Source: Tellurirhabdus bombi
GTDB taxonomy: Bacteria; Bacteroidota; Bacteroidia; Cytophagales; Spirosomataceae
Direction of reading: 5' to 3'
NCBI RefSeq assembly: GCF_021484805.1
Contig: NZ_CP090557.1
Location: 2,678,001 to 2,742,000 of the forward strand
Length of the DNA stretch: 64,000 nucleotides
Below the pieces are notes generated by a model. It searched no databases, was not told the DNA's origin, and was given only the letters and a program-made list of their open reading frames with translations. Shown one piece after another: positions 1 to 8,231 of this stretch. Position 1 is the first letter of the stretch. Every line of letters starts with the position of its first letter. The position numbers and the translations under genes are program-made.

Positions 1-181
1 ATCCGTACGTCCTGCCCATGCATTTATTAAGAATTGAGTTGTAGGGGGAGAAAGAGTTTATTCACACCTTTGTCCAATCCGGTTGAAGGGAGGGCTGTAT
101 TTATTCCAGCATTTTTGTTTTATTTCATAAAAAATAGGAAATAGTCTGGATCAACCAGAAAATAGTTTAGAATACTAGCTG

Positions 182-2263
182 ATGGCAAAACGTAAAACGA
201 CTACCGATAATATTCCTGAAACGACACCCGCCAAAAAAACGTCGCCGCGGAAGAAAAACGTTGAATCTGTTGAAGCAAGTGCTGCGCCTACGTCGCCAGA
301 AACCAGCGTAGAAGCACCAGTCGTTGTGGCGGAAACCGTATTTGTGGACACGTCAAAATCCGTTTGGAACCATACTCGGTTCTCCGATTTTGACATTCAT
401 CTTTTCCGTTCCGGGAAACATTACCGCTTGTACGAAAAATTAGGTTCGCACGTAGTGGAAGTCGTGGGCGTTGTTGGAACCTATTTTGCCGTCTGGGCAC
501 CGTCGGCGCGGTCGGTATCCGTCATTGGTAATTTCAACGGCTGGAATCGTCAGAGTCATCAGTTAAGCGTCCGATGGGATAGCTCAGGCATCTGGGAAGG
601 TTTTATTCCGCATGTTGGTCGGGGAGAAGTCTACAAATACTACATCCACGGGGCCAACGGGCTGCATTTTGAAAAAGGCGATCCGTACGCACTGCGCTGG
701 GAAACACCGCCACAGACGGCTTCAGTCGTGTGGGATACCTGGTATGAATGGAAAGACGACTACTGGATTCGCAATCGGGGTAAGTTCAACGCGTTGAACA
801 AGCCATTTTCGGTTTATGAAGTACACCTGGCTTCCTGGCGGCGTGATCCAAGCAATCCGAGTCGTTTTCTGAGTTACGAGGAAATTGCGGACGCGCTGGT
901 GCCGTACGTGAAAGAAATGGGCTTCACGCACGTGGAATTTATGCCCGTTATGGAGTACCCTTATTCGCCATCGTGGGGGTATCAGATTACGGGCTATTTT
1001 GCGCCGAGCAGCCGTTTCGGAACACCGCAGGGCTTTATGGAACTCGTTGAGCGGCTTCACCAGGAGAATATTGGGGTATACCTGGACTGGGTACCTTCAC
1101 ACTTTCCGGGCGATGCCCACGGGCTGTATGAGTTTGATGGCTCGCACCTGTATGAGCACCCAGACATGCGCAAGGGTTACCATCCCGACTGGAAAAGCTA
1201 TATTTTCAATTATAGCCGCAACGAAGTCCGGTCGTTTTTGATCTCTAATGCCATGTTCTGGCTGGATCGTTTCCATATCGATGGCTTGCGGGTTGATGCG
1301 GTGGCGTCGATGCTGTACCTCGATTATTCGCGGAATCACGGAGAATGGGAGCCTAACATTTTCGGAGGGCGGGAAAACCTGGAAGTGATTTCGCTGCTTA
1401 AAGAGTTGAACGAAGCTGTATATAAAGAATACCCTGAAATACAGACTATTGCCGAAGAGTCAACGGCTTTCCCGGGCGTATCCCGACCTGCTTTCATGGG
1501 CGGCTTAGGCTTCGGTATGAAGTGGATGATGGGCTGGATGAACGATACACTGCGCTATTTCGAGCGTGATCCGTATTACCGCCGCTGGCACCAGGAAGAA
1601 ATTACATTCAGTACGGTCTACGCCTTTTCCGAAAATTTCATGCTGCCCCTTTCGCACGATGAAGTTGTATACGGAAAGAAATCGCTGGTAAGCAAAATGC
1701 CGGGCGATGAATGGCAACGCTTTGCCAATTTACGCCTTCTATTTTCCTATATGTTCACCCATCCAGGCACCAAGCTGCTGTTTATGGGAGGGGAATTTGG
1801 GCAGACCTCGGAATGGAAATTTGAGGGAAGTCTCGACTGGCACCTGCTGGATTTTGCGCCGCACCAGGGCATGAAAGAATGCATGAAAGCGTTGAACAAC
1901 GTGTACCGGAATGAGCTGGCGCTCCACGAGCAGAGTTTCGTACCAGAAGGTTTTGAGTGGATTGACACCTCCGACCGCGAAAACAGCATTATTGTGTTCG
2001 CCCGAAAAGGCACCCGCATCAAAGAACAAGTTGTTGTCGTGCTTAACATGACACCGACACCGCGCCTGAACTACCGCGTTGGGGTTCCGCTGGAAGGAGT
2101 CTGGAAAGAGATATTCAACAGCGACGCCAAGGAGTTTTTCGGAAGTGGCCTACTGAATCCAGAGCCGTTGACTACCGAAGCCGAAAAGTGGCACGGACGA
2201 CCCGATTCCTTGCGCCTGTCGATTCCGCCGCTGGGAGCCGTTGTTTTAAAATACCAAGGTTAA
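182..2263 (+). CDS. glgB: 1,4-alpha-glucan branching enzyme
   Basis: This 693-residue GH13 protein forms alpha-1,6 branches in glycogen in the cytoplasm. A CBM48-like N-terminal module (around residues 90-190, with FAVWAPSARSVSVIGNFNGW) precedes the catalytic barrel. The catalytic residues fit as D372 (GLRVDAV), E425 (IAEEST) and D493 (LPLSHDEV); their spacing (53 and 121 residues) matches the D405/E458/D526 spacing of the E. coli enzyme. The first ~55 residues are a Lys/Thr/Pro/Ala-rich, probably disordered extension. The ATG at 182 is the first in frame. No other glycogen gene lies beside it, and a strong terminator follows. Confidence 0.96.
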   Translation: MAKRKTTTDNIPETTPAKKTSPRKKNVESVEASAAPTSPETSVEAPVVVAETVFVDTSKSVWNHTRFSDFDIHLFRSGKHYRLYEKLGSHVVEVVGVVGTYFAVWAPSARSVSVIGNFNGWNRQSHQLSVRWDSSGIWEGFIPHVGRGEVYKYYIHGANGLHFEKGDPYALRWETPPQTASVVWDTWYEWKDDYWIRNRGKFNALNKPFSVYEVHLASWRRDPSNPSRFLSYEEIADALVPYVKEMGFTHVEFMPVMEYPYSPSWGYQITGYFAPSSRFGTPQGFMELVERLHQENIGVYLDWVPSHFPGDAHGLYEFDGSHLYEHPDMRKGYHPDWKSYIFNYSRNEVRSFLISNAMFWLDRFHIDGLRVDAVASMLYLDYSRNHGEWEPNIFGGRENLEVISLLKELNEAVYKEYPEIQTIAEESTAFPGVSRPAFMGGLGFGMKWMMGWMNDTLRYFERDPYYRRWHQEEITFSTVYAFSENFMLPLSHDEVVYGKKSLVSKMPGDEWQRFANLRLLFSYMFTHPGTKLLFMGGEFGQTSEWKFEGSLDWHLLDFAPHQGMKECMKALNNVYRNELALHEQSFVPEGFEWIDTSDRENSIIVFARKGTRIKEQVVVVLNMTPTPRLNYRVGVPLEGVWKEIFNSDAKEFFGSGLLNPEPLTTEAEKWHGRPDSLRLSIPPLGAVVLKYQG

Positions 2264-2270
2264 TGGAGAG

Positions 2271-2296
2271 AGCCGGACAAGAGTCCGGCTTTTTTT
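2271..2296. terminator. Rho-independent terminator after glgB
   Basis: An 8-bp stem AGCCGGAC / GTCCGGCT with an AAGA loop is followed by a T run on the plus strand. It lies between the convergent glgB and oxyR 3' ends and may serve both. Confidence 0.88.
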
Positions 2297-2304
2297 GAAT
2301 ACAC

Positions 2305-3267
2305 TTATTCCGAGCGTCGCAGATCGAAAGTACTAACGACCTGACCGGGTTTTTTGTCGTTTTGCAGTTCTTTGGGCAAGTGCGCGATGATTTCTTTTTT
2401 CAGGGCCTTGATTAATTTTCGCTTCAGGAAACTGCGGTGCGTAATCAGACTGACTTCGCGGACGGGCTGGGGCGATTCAAACGGGCGGAGACGCGAACGG
2501 CGTGTTTCGTTCAGGTCCAGCGTCGCCAGATGCGGTAGGAGCGTAAAGCCAGCCTGTCGGTCAATTAACTTAATGAGGGTTTCGAGCGAACCCGATTCGT
2601 ACCGAAGCGACTGGGTGTTGCCGTTTACGCGGGGCGCTTTGCCGCAGAGGTTCATTACCTGGTTGCGCAGGCAGTTGCCTTCGTTGAGCAGCCACAGACC
2701 ATCGGTATGTAAATCATCAGAATGAATCTCCTTTTTGCTGGCCAGTGGGTGTGATTCAGCCACGTAAGCCGTAAAGGATTCGTGGAAAAGGGGTATTTCG
2801 TTGATGCCTGATTCGTGCAGCGGCGTTACCACAATACCGACGTCAATCAATCCATTTTTGAGTTTTTCAACCGCCTGCTCCGTCATCAATTCCTGAATTT
2901 GTACCTGAACAGCCGGATAATTGGCCATAAACGAACCGATAAAATAGGGTAGGAGGTAAGGAGCCAGGGTCGGAATGATGCCAATGCGCAGTTCTCCGCT
3001 ATACTCTTCAATCGCTTCGTTGACAATTTCCGGGATGCGCCGCGCTGCTTGCAAAACTTCCCGCGCCTGCATCAGAATCGCCTGCCCCGTCTCCGTGGGG
3101 ACCACAGGCTGTTTGGAACGGTCAAAGATTAGGACACCGAGTTCGTCTTCCAGTTTTTGAATCTGCATGCTGAGTGTCGGCTGCGTAACGTGGCAATTTT
3201 CGGCGGCGGTGGCAAAATGCCGGTAGGTATCAACGGCAACAATGTAGTCAAGCTGGGAAATCGTCAT
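2305..3267 (-). CDS. oxyR: Peroxide-sensing LysR-type regulator OxyR
   Basis: A 320-residue LysR-family activator. The N-terminal winged helix-turn-helix (residues ~1-60, TAAENCHVTQPTLSMQIQKL) is followed by a LysR substrate-binding domain. With the ATG at 3267 as start, NEGNCLRNQVMNLCG places two cysteines at 199 and 208. This is the same spacing and numbering as the redox pair of E. coli OxyR, so the peroxide-sensing call is strong. A longer reading uses an upstream TTG at 3276 and is less likely. The gene is divergent from hemH and near ahpC-ahpD, its expected targets. The 16-bp element at 3315-3330, shared with the ahpC upstream region, may be its operator. Confidence 0.92.
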   Translation of the reverse strand: MTISQLDYIVAVDTYRHFATAAENCHVTQPTLSMQIQKLEDELGVLIFDRSKQPVVPTETGQAILMQAREVLQAARRIPEIVNEAIEEYSGELRIGIIPTLAPYLLPYFIGSFMANYPAVQVQIQELMTEQAVEKLKNGLIDVGIVVTPLHESGINEIPLFHESFTAYVAESHPLASKKEIHSDDLHTDGLWLLNEGNCLRNQVMNLCGKAPRVNGNTQSLRYESGSLETLIKLIDRQAGFTLLPHLATLDLNETRRSRLRPFESPQPVREVSLITHRSFLKRKLIKALKKEIIAHLPKELQNDKKPGQVVSTFDLRRSE

Positions 3268-3314
3268 AATAACCAATGGGTATTTGGAAGAACGCGCTGC
3301 AAGGTTACGAATAA

Positions 3315-3330
3315 TATAAATAAAATCTAT
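3315..3330. promoter_or_regulatory. Candidate OxyR-type operator (oxyR/hemH spacer)
   Basis: TATAAATAAAATCTAT here matches 15 of 16 bases of TATAGATAAAATCTAT at 5896-5911, upstream of ahpC. The ahpC copy is palindromic as ATAG-N7-CTAT, the half-unit geometry known for OxyR sites. The position, about 50 bp upstream of oxyR, suits autoregulation. Binding is inferred. Confidence 0.45.
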
Positions 3331-3373
3331 GGATAAATGAATAATATAGACAAGTTCTAAAAGGGAAAACCCG

Positions 3374-3381
3374 TACCTTTG
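3374..3381 (+). promoter_or_regulatory. Bacteroidota -7 promoter element for hemH
   Basis: TACCTTTG matches the TAnnTTTG consensus and lies 77 bp before the hemH ATG. No clear -33 TTTG is seen at ideal spacing. Confidence 0.5.
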
Positions 3382-3457
3382 AGGCGCTAATTATAGAGTC
3401 AAGCACTTACGATGGAATACGGCGCAACCAAGGCCGGTCGTTTATTGTTTTCCACTT

Positions 3458-4519
3458 ATGGAGTCATCTGTTTTACAAGAATCAAGAGTTCATATAAAAG
3501 CGCCGGGCAAAACGGGGGTGCTGCTGGTTAATCTGGGTACGCCCGACAGTCCTTCTGTTCCCGATGTACGCAAATACCTGCGCGAGTTTTTGATGGACGG
3601 GCGTGTAATCGATATTCCGCTGGTCCAGCGTACGTTTCTGGTCAACGGGATTATCGCGCCGTTTCGGGCACCAAAGTCGGCCAAAGTCTACCGGGAATTG
3701 TGGACTGAGAACGGTTCCCCATTGAAATATTATGGACAAATTGTGGAGCGGGAATTGCAAAAATTTCTGGGCGATCAATATGTCGTGAAATTGGCCATGC
3801 GCTACCAGAACCCGAGCATTCCGGCGGGATTGGCGGAGTTTCAGCAGCTGGGACTGACTCAAATCGTGGTGGTGCCGTTTTTTCCGCAGTATGCGTCGGC
3901 CTCAACCGGTTCGGTCTACGAGAAAGTGATGGACGTTATTTCCAACTGGCAGGTTATCCCGCAGATCAAGTTTACGAACACTTTCTTTGATCACCCAAAA
4001 TTCATTGAAGGCTTTGTCCGGAACGCCCGGAAATACATGGCAGAGCGCCAATTTGATTATTTTCTGTTTAGTTATCACGGTCTTCCCGAACGGCAGATCC
4101 TCAAAGGCGATGTCACCAAGACCGTCTGCCGTCTGGGTGACTGCTGCGACACGCTCCACGCCCAAAACCAGTATTGCTATCGGGCCCAGTGCTTTGCCAC
4201 TACACGTTTGCTGGTGCGTGAACTGGGTATTCCGGAAGGTAAATACATCACGTCGTTCCAGTCGCGGTTGGGAAACAATCCCTGGATTAAGCCCTATACA
4301 GATGAGGTAATTAAAGAATTACCCAAAAAAGGCATTAAAAGTGTGCTGGCTTTCTCGCCTGCCTTTGTAGCCGACTGTCTGGAAACCACGATCGAAGTAG
4401 GCGAAGAATATAAAGAAATATTTGAAAAAGAGGGCGGTGAGCACTGGCAACTGGTTGAAAGCCTGAACGACAGTCCTTTGTGGATTGAAACGATTGCCGA
4501 CTTAGTGCAGAAAGCCTGA
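3458..4519 (+). CDS. hemH: Ferrochelatase
   Basis: A 353-residue ferrochelatase, which inserts Fe2+ into protoporphyrin IX in the last step of heme synthesis. Visible family segments are GVLLVNLGTPDSPS near residues 20-35, SYHGLPERQ with the metal-binding His near 210, and SFQSRLGNNPWIKPYTDE with FSPAFVADCLETTIE toward the C terminus. Between residues ~225 and 250 there is a Cys-rich insert (CRLGDCCD, YCYRAQC), which I recall as typical of Bacteroidota ferrochelatases; its role is not evident from sequence. The gene is transcribed divergently from oxyR, so heme supply and peroxide sensing share a spacer. Confidence 0.95.
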   Translation: MESSVLQESRVHIKAPGKTGVLLVNLGTPDSPSVPDVRKYLREFLMDGRVIDIPLVQRTFLVNGIIAPFRAPKSAKVYRELWTENGSPLKYYGQIVERELQKFLGDQYVVKLAMRYQNPSIPAGLAEFQQLGLTQIVVVPFFPQYASASTGSVYEKVMDVISNWQVIPQIKFTNTFFDHPKFIEGFVRNARKYMAERQFDYFLFSYHGLPERQILKGDVTKTVCRLGDCCDTLHAQNQYCYRAQCFATTRLLVRELGIPEGKYITSFQSRLGNNPWIKPYTDEVIKELPKKGIKSVLAFSPAFVADCLETTIEVGEEYKEIFEKEGGEHWQLVESLNDSPLWIETIADLVQKA

Positions 4520-4541
4520 TTGATTGTAACTTATAAAACAG

Positions 4542-4573
4542 AAAAGCCACCCCGGAAGGTGGCTTTTGTTTTT
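4542..4573. terminator. Terminator after hemH
   Basis: A stem AAAAGCCACC / GGTGGCTTTT with a 6-nt loop is followed by GTTTTT. It separates the convergent hemH and ahpD genes. Confidence 0.85.
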
Positions 4574-4591
4574 AGATATTGATGAAATTCC

Positions 4592-5173
4592 CTACAATAG
4601 TGTAATCAGACCTTTGATGACGGAAACCACCCGGATCGCTTCGAAGACGCGCGCTTCGGAAGCACCGTGTTTCAGAACACTTTCTTCGTGCGAACGAACG
4701 CAAAGTTCGCAGCCATTAACGGCTGAAACCGCCAAGCTCACCAGCTCAAAAAATTCTTTACCCAAAACCGGATTCATCATGATGCTCATGCGAATGCCAG
4801 GCTGGGTTTGCTGATAGTACTCTTTGCTGATAAAGTGCCGGAAACGATAAAACACGTTGTTGGTACTTAGCAGTGAGGTACAGGCTAACACTTCCGCTAC
4901 TTCCGCGTCAGTGGCGCCTTCCTGCTTGGCCAGGTTCGTGAAACTATCGGTTAACGGCTGGTATTTTTCGTTCACTGCCACCGACAAGGCCAGCAACAGC
5001 GATTCTTTCTTCGTCAGATTCTGGTTGCTGTTAAGCACATTGCCCACGTTGATTTTCAAATCACGCAGGTAACGAGCGTCGCCTAAAGATTCCAGGGCCG
5101 GGTAGGCCACATCGGTATTCAGGCCCAGATTGGTCAACAGCGAAATGACAGTATCAGTTTTTGTGGCAACCAT
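4592..5173 (-). CDS. ahpD: AhpD-like alkylhydroperoxidase (carboxymuconolactone decarboxylase family)
   Basis: A 193-residue helical protein of the CMD/AhpD family. The C-terminal half has the redox and proton-relay motif C155-E-L-C158-x3-H162, with a candidate Glu at 143; this is the AhpD active-site pattern used to reduce the partner peroxiredoxin AhpC. The N-terminal half looks like a degenerate second copy of the fold (EVAEVLACTSLLSTNN) with only one Cys. The ATG at 5173 is clear. It lies 73 bp downstream of ahpC on the same strand, so the two probably share a transcript. The AhpC beside it is of the type that uses AhpD rather than AhpF, which supports the pairing. Confidence 0.88.
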   Translation of the reverse strand: MVATKTDTVISLLTNLGLNTDVAYPALESLGDARYLRDLKINVGNVLNSNQNLTKKESLLLALSVAVNEKYQPLTDSFTNLAKQEGATDAEVAEVLACTSLLSTNNVFYRFRHFISKEYYQQTQPGIRMSIMMNPVLGKEFFELVSLAVSAVNGCELCVRSHEESVLKHGASEARVFEAIRVVSVIKGLITLL

Positions 5174-5193
5174 GGTGTGTTGTATAAATTGAG

Positions 5194-5234
5194 CAATCAG
5201 CGAATGGGCGATCTAGGCCATCATCCGCTGATTG
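5194..5234 (-). other. Inverted repeat in the ahpC-ahpD spacer
   Basis: A 9-bp inverted repeat, CAATCAGCG (5194-5202) and CGCTGATTG (5226-5234), flanks a 23-nt loop between the two genes. There is no T run, so mRNA processing or differential stability is more likely than termination. Confidence 0.5.
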
Positions 5235-5246
5235 CATCGGATGAAA

Positions 5247-5801
5247 TTAGGCGTTGATGGTTGCTTCGCCTTTTTGCCAGTTGCAAGGGCAAAGCTCGTC
5301 CGTTTGCAGGGCGTCCAGAATACGAATTACTTCGTTTACGTTGCGGCCTACAGACAGGTCGTTAACGGCTACCCAGCGAACAATGCCTTGTGGATCAACA
5401 ATGTATGTTACGCGGTAAGCTACTTTTTCGTTGGCTTCCAGGATACCCAGTTCTTCAGCCAGAGATTTTGACGTATCGGCTAGCATCGGGAATTTCAGAC
5501 CACGCAGATCGTCGTGGTTCTGACGCCATGCCAGGTGAACAAATTCGCTATCGGTTGAAGCACCGATCAGAACGGCGTCACGATCTTCGAAATCTTCCGC
5601 TTTTTTATTGAATTCAGCGATTTCAGTTGGGCAAACGAATGTGAAGTCTTTAGGCCACCAGAACATAACCAGCCATTTGCCAGCTGACTTATGATCTTCT
5701 GATGAAATTTCGTAAAACTCGTTTCCTTTCTCCATAGAAACAACAGCTAGTTTCTTGAATTCAGGGAACTGTGAACCAACAGAGATAATTTGATTTTTCA
5801 T
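5247..5801 (-). CDS. ahpC: Peroxiredoxin AhpC (AhpD-dependent, three-Cys type)
   Basis: A 184-residue AhpC/TSA-family peroxiredoxin that reduces H2O2 and organic hydroperoxides. The peroxidatic Cys is C57 in FTFVCPTE. The C-terminal DELCPCNWQKG carries C171 and C173, the double-Cys pattern of Mycobacterium-type AhpC, which is recycled by AhpD. Length is normal for this class. The ATG at 5801 is clear. It leads a probable ahpC-ahpD operon. Upstream are a near-consensus -7 element and the palindromic candidate OxyR site, so peroxide induction through the nearby oxyR is likely but inferred. Confidence 0.95.
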   Translation of the reverse strand: MKNQIISVGSQFPEFKKLAVVSMEKGNEFYEISSEDHKSAGKWLVMFWWPKDFTFVCPTEIAEFNKKAEDFEDRDAVLIGASTDSEFVHLAWRQNHDDLRGLKFPMLADTSKSLAEELGILEANEKVAYRVTYIVDPQGIVRWVAVNDLSVGRNVNEVIRILDALQTDELCPCNWQKGEATINA

Positions 5802-5844
5802 AGTTATAAGATGTATAACAGGTTGTCGAATGTCTAACTATAGT

Positions 5845-5852
5845 GCAAATAT
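5845..5852 (-). promoter_or_regulatory. Near-consensus -7 element for ahpC
   Basis: Read on the minus strand this is CATATTTG, 7 of 8 bases of TAnnTTTG, about 44 bp before the ahpC ATG. The OxyR-like palindrome sits about 45 bp further upstream, a usual activator distance. Confidence 0.35.
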
Positions 5853-5895
5853 GAAGCTAAAAATTGATTATCTCATATAGCTTTTGTTGATCTTG

Positions 5896-5911
5896 TATAG
5901 ATAAAATCTAT
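5896..5911. promoter_or_regulatory. Candidate OxyR operator upstream of ahpC
   Basis: TATAGATAAAATCTAT contains ATAG-N7-CTAT, one complete unit of the OxyR consensus. A further ATAG lies at 5877-5880, 20 bp from the palindrome's ATAG rather than the canonical 22. The near-identical copy at 3315-3330 in the oxyR/hemH spacer supports a shared regulator. Confidence 0.5.
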
Positions 5912-6060
5912 TAAATATGCCCTCTTATAAGGTCATAGAGGCATTTTATAAATATTTTAGCTTGTCTATTGATCGTTAGGGAGTTTTTATTGTACAATAT
6001 TTATGCTTTATGCTTTTTCTTGTCAAATAGGATAAAAAGACTATTATGTTGCACAGGGTT

Positions 6061-6102
6061 TTTCAAAAAAAGAACCCCACTCAGTTTATGAGTGGGGTTC
6101 TT
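6061..6102 (-). terminator. Terminator for the 6122-7180 gene
   Basis: A perfect 14-bp stem AAGAACCCCACTCA / TGAGTGGGGTTCTT with a 5-nt loop is followed on the minus strand by a T run. Confidence 0.92.
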
Positions 6103-6121
6103 CACTAAATAAAAAGAGACA

Positions 6122-7180
6122 TTAAGCCGCCAAGCGATGCTCTTGCTGGCTATCAAGGAGCAGTGGCTCAATGATATTGGTCAAGCGATCGCGTAAGAAG
6201 CCTTCCTGCAAATAAATCGGTAGTTTGGCAATCAATCGTTTAAACCCGGCAATGCCTAAGGCTTTGGCGATGTACGCTTCGTGAACCGCATTAAGGTGCG
6301 ATACAATGTTAACCAGCGACTCGTGGAAAAGTCGAACGTCGATCTCTGAATCAACAAAGCGTTCAATCTCGCGATTCGTTGACGAAATGCGCAAACGGCT
6401 TAGGATATCAAAATAAGTAGTATAGCCTAGCTGCTTGCCCAATTGTTTATATTGTTCTTCGCTAAACTTTTGCAGAATCTCGCCCGTTCTGGCGCTTCTG
6501 AAGGCCGTCTTGGGGTTCTTCTGAATAATTTGGCGCAATGCTTTAATACGCTGGTCGCGGGTTGTTTTCAGGAATTGGGCAACTTCGGCTTGGGCGGCTG
6601 ATTCGCGCGAAGGCAAGGTTAAATCGGGTTTTGATTTGGCCAAAGGCAAACGCATCGTGCGGTAATTATTCAGCGGACCGGACGCATAGAAGCCAGTCGA
6701 TGAAGGATAATAACCACGCACAACCATATTTCCGACCCGACGACGAATTGTTTCTTCATTGCTGATCGATTCACCAGCAAGCAAAAGAAAAGCCCGTACG
6801 CCGAATAAAACGCTATAATACGCCTGCGGAAAAGTCCAGTGCAGGGAGTTTTGCAAATACTGGTTGTCGTTGACAACAGGTGTAATCCGCAAAGCATACT
6901 CCGCACTCCAGCAATTCAGCAGTAACTTCTCTAAAGCTTTCCGTTGCTCTTCCGTAGTTGTTGGCTCAAAACTTTGGAACAGCGGGAATCGTGCCAGATC
7001 GAACAAGTCGTCTTGGCGTTGAATATGGAAATCGATGGCGAAGAAGTGGTTCAGGAACACCTGCGCCGGAATGGATTTCCGCCACGTCTCCTCAAGCTGC
7101 GTTCCGGGTATCACCTGCATGGTCACACCAACCTGATTTTGGGTATTTTCAGTGCTCTGTTTCATACATAAATATAACAT
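6122..7180 (-). CDS. Conserved-looking protein of unknown function
   Basis: I do not recognise this 352-residue protein. It is predicted mostly alpha-helical and soluble, with no signal peptide or membrane segment. The segment QAYYSVLFGVRAFLLLAGESIS (~120-140) loosely recalls the helices of HEPN or nucleotidyltransferase-partner proteins, but I see no Rx4-6H catalytic motif in that context. The C-terminal third is rich in charged helices. ATG codons at 7180 and 7165 are both possible starts. It is a single-gene unit with its own strong terminator. It is AT-richer upstream than its neighbours and stands next to the Septu-like operon, so accessory status is possible. Confidence 0.75.
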   Translation of the reverse strand: MLYLCMKQSTENTQNQVGVTMQVIPGTQLEETWRKSIPAQVFLNHFFAIDFHIQRQDDLFDLARFPLFQSFEPTTTEEQRKALEKLLLNCWSAEYALRITPVVNDNQYLQNSLHWTFPQAYYSVLFGVRAFLLLAGESISNEETIRRRVGNMVVRGYYPSSTGFYASGPLNNYRTMRLPLAKSKPDLTLPSRESAAQAEVAQFLKTTRDQRIKALRQIIQKNPKTAFRSARTGEILQKFSEEQYKQLGKQLGYTTYFDILSRLRISSTNREIERFVDSEIDVRLFHESLVNIVSHLNAVHEAYIAKALGIAGFKRLIAKLPIYLQEGFLRDRLTNIIEPLLLDSQQEHRLAA

Positions 7181-7361
7181 GAAAGCCTAAAAAAATGTTC
7201 TTTTCTGTCGACTTTTTTCTATGTATAAAGCCCTGAAAAATAATCAGTTGTAAGGAATTTCTCGCTCCTTAACTAATGCTTGAAAAAGGATTGTTTTTTG
7301 AGCTGTTCCTGCCCCTGAAAAATGCTCCAAATCTAGGTGGAAAAGGAGCTTTCGCGGGTCA

Positions 7362-8231
7362 TTAAACGCGTTTCCTGAACTTCTCTAGCTGCCCTAAATA
7401 CAGCCCGGCCAGTACCAACAACGTTCCCGCGTAGGTATGCCAGGTAATGGGTTCATTGAGCAAAACGGAGGAGTAGGCAAAGCCAAAAATGGGGCAGAGG
7501 AACATCCAGAACGAAGCCCGTACGGCGTCCTGCCGGACCAGGTGGAACCAAAGTTGAAGCGCAACCACCGAAACCGGAATAATCAGCCAGAACACAGACG
7601 CCCAGAAACGCCCGTCGTAGTGCGCGGCTCCCCAATCGGCAAAAACAACCGTAAAAGGCAGCAGCAGAATGCCACCAATGCCCACCTGCCAGCCGTTGAT
7701 GACAATGTTGGGAAGCTGGAAGTTGCAGCGAGCATAATACACCGTGGCCACCGACACCGAAACCATACCGCCAAGGAGAATGAGCAATCCTTCAACAGTA
7801 GCAAAACTTCCCTGAAGCAGCGGATACGTAGCCAGCGTGACGCCTCCCAAGCCCAAGGCGACGCCCGCAAACTCAAACCACCGCAGAGGCCGCTTGAGCC
7901 AGATTGCTGAAATGAGCGTGATAAAGAGCGGACTCGTCGCGGTGGATAAACTGCCAATCCCCGCCGAAACCTGTTTGATGGCCAGCACAAAGGCGGCCAG
8001 ATAAACGGTCGTATTCAAAAAGGCAAAAAGAGTCAGCTGTTTCCATTCCTTTCCTTTGGGAAGCGGATTTTTTCGCAGGACATACGCATAAAAACCCATC
8101 AGGCTACCGGCAATCAGAAAGCGGGTATTGGCTAAGATTAATGGATCGGCGGATTGTACTCCAAATTTTGTGGCGGCTGAGGCAGAAGCCCACAACAAGG
8201 CAAATAGAAGACCGGGGAGGAGGGAACGCAT
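7362..8231 (-). CDS. EamA/DMT-superfamily transporter
   Basis: A 289-residue integral membrane protein with two EamA repeats and about ten predicted helices, starting MRSLLPGLLFALLWASASAATKFG. Proteins of this family export amino acids or other metabolites; the substrate cannot be read from the sequence. Its ATG overlaps the stop of the upstream HNH gene as TAATG, which indicates translational coupling and places it last in the ATPase-HNH operon. A second DMT gene of the same family lies at 28307-29218. Confidence 0.9.
   Translation of the reverse strand: MRSLLPGLLFALLWASASAATKFGVQSADPLILANTRFLIAGSLMGFYAYVLRKNPLPKGKEWKQLTLFAFLNTTVYLAAFVLAIKQVSAGIGSLSTATSPLFITLISAIWLKRPLRWFEFAGVALGLGGVTLATYPLLQGSFATVEGLLILLGGMVSVSVATVYYARCNFQLPNIVINGWQVGIGGILLLPFTVVFADWGAAHYDGRFWASVFWLIIPVSVVALQLWFHLVRQDAVRASFWMFLCPIFGFAYSSVLLNEPITWHTYAGTLLVLAGLYLGQLEKFRKRV

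Larger units (their letters stand above)
5802..6121. other. Intergenic region upstream of ahpC
   Basis: This AT-rich spacer holds the ahpC promoter region, the OxyR-like palindrome at 5896-5911 and the terminator at 6061-6102. I see no small gene in it. Confidence 0.6.
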
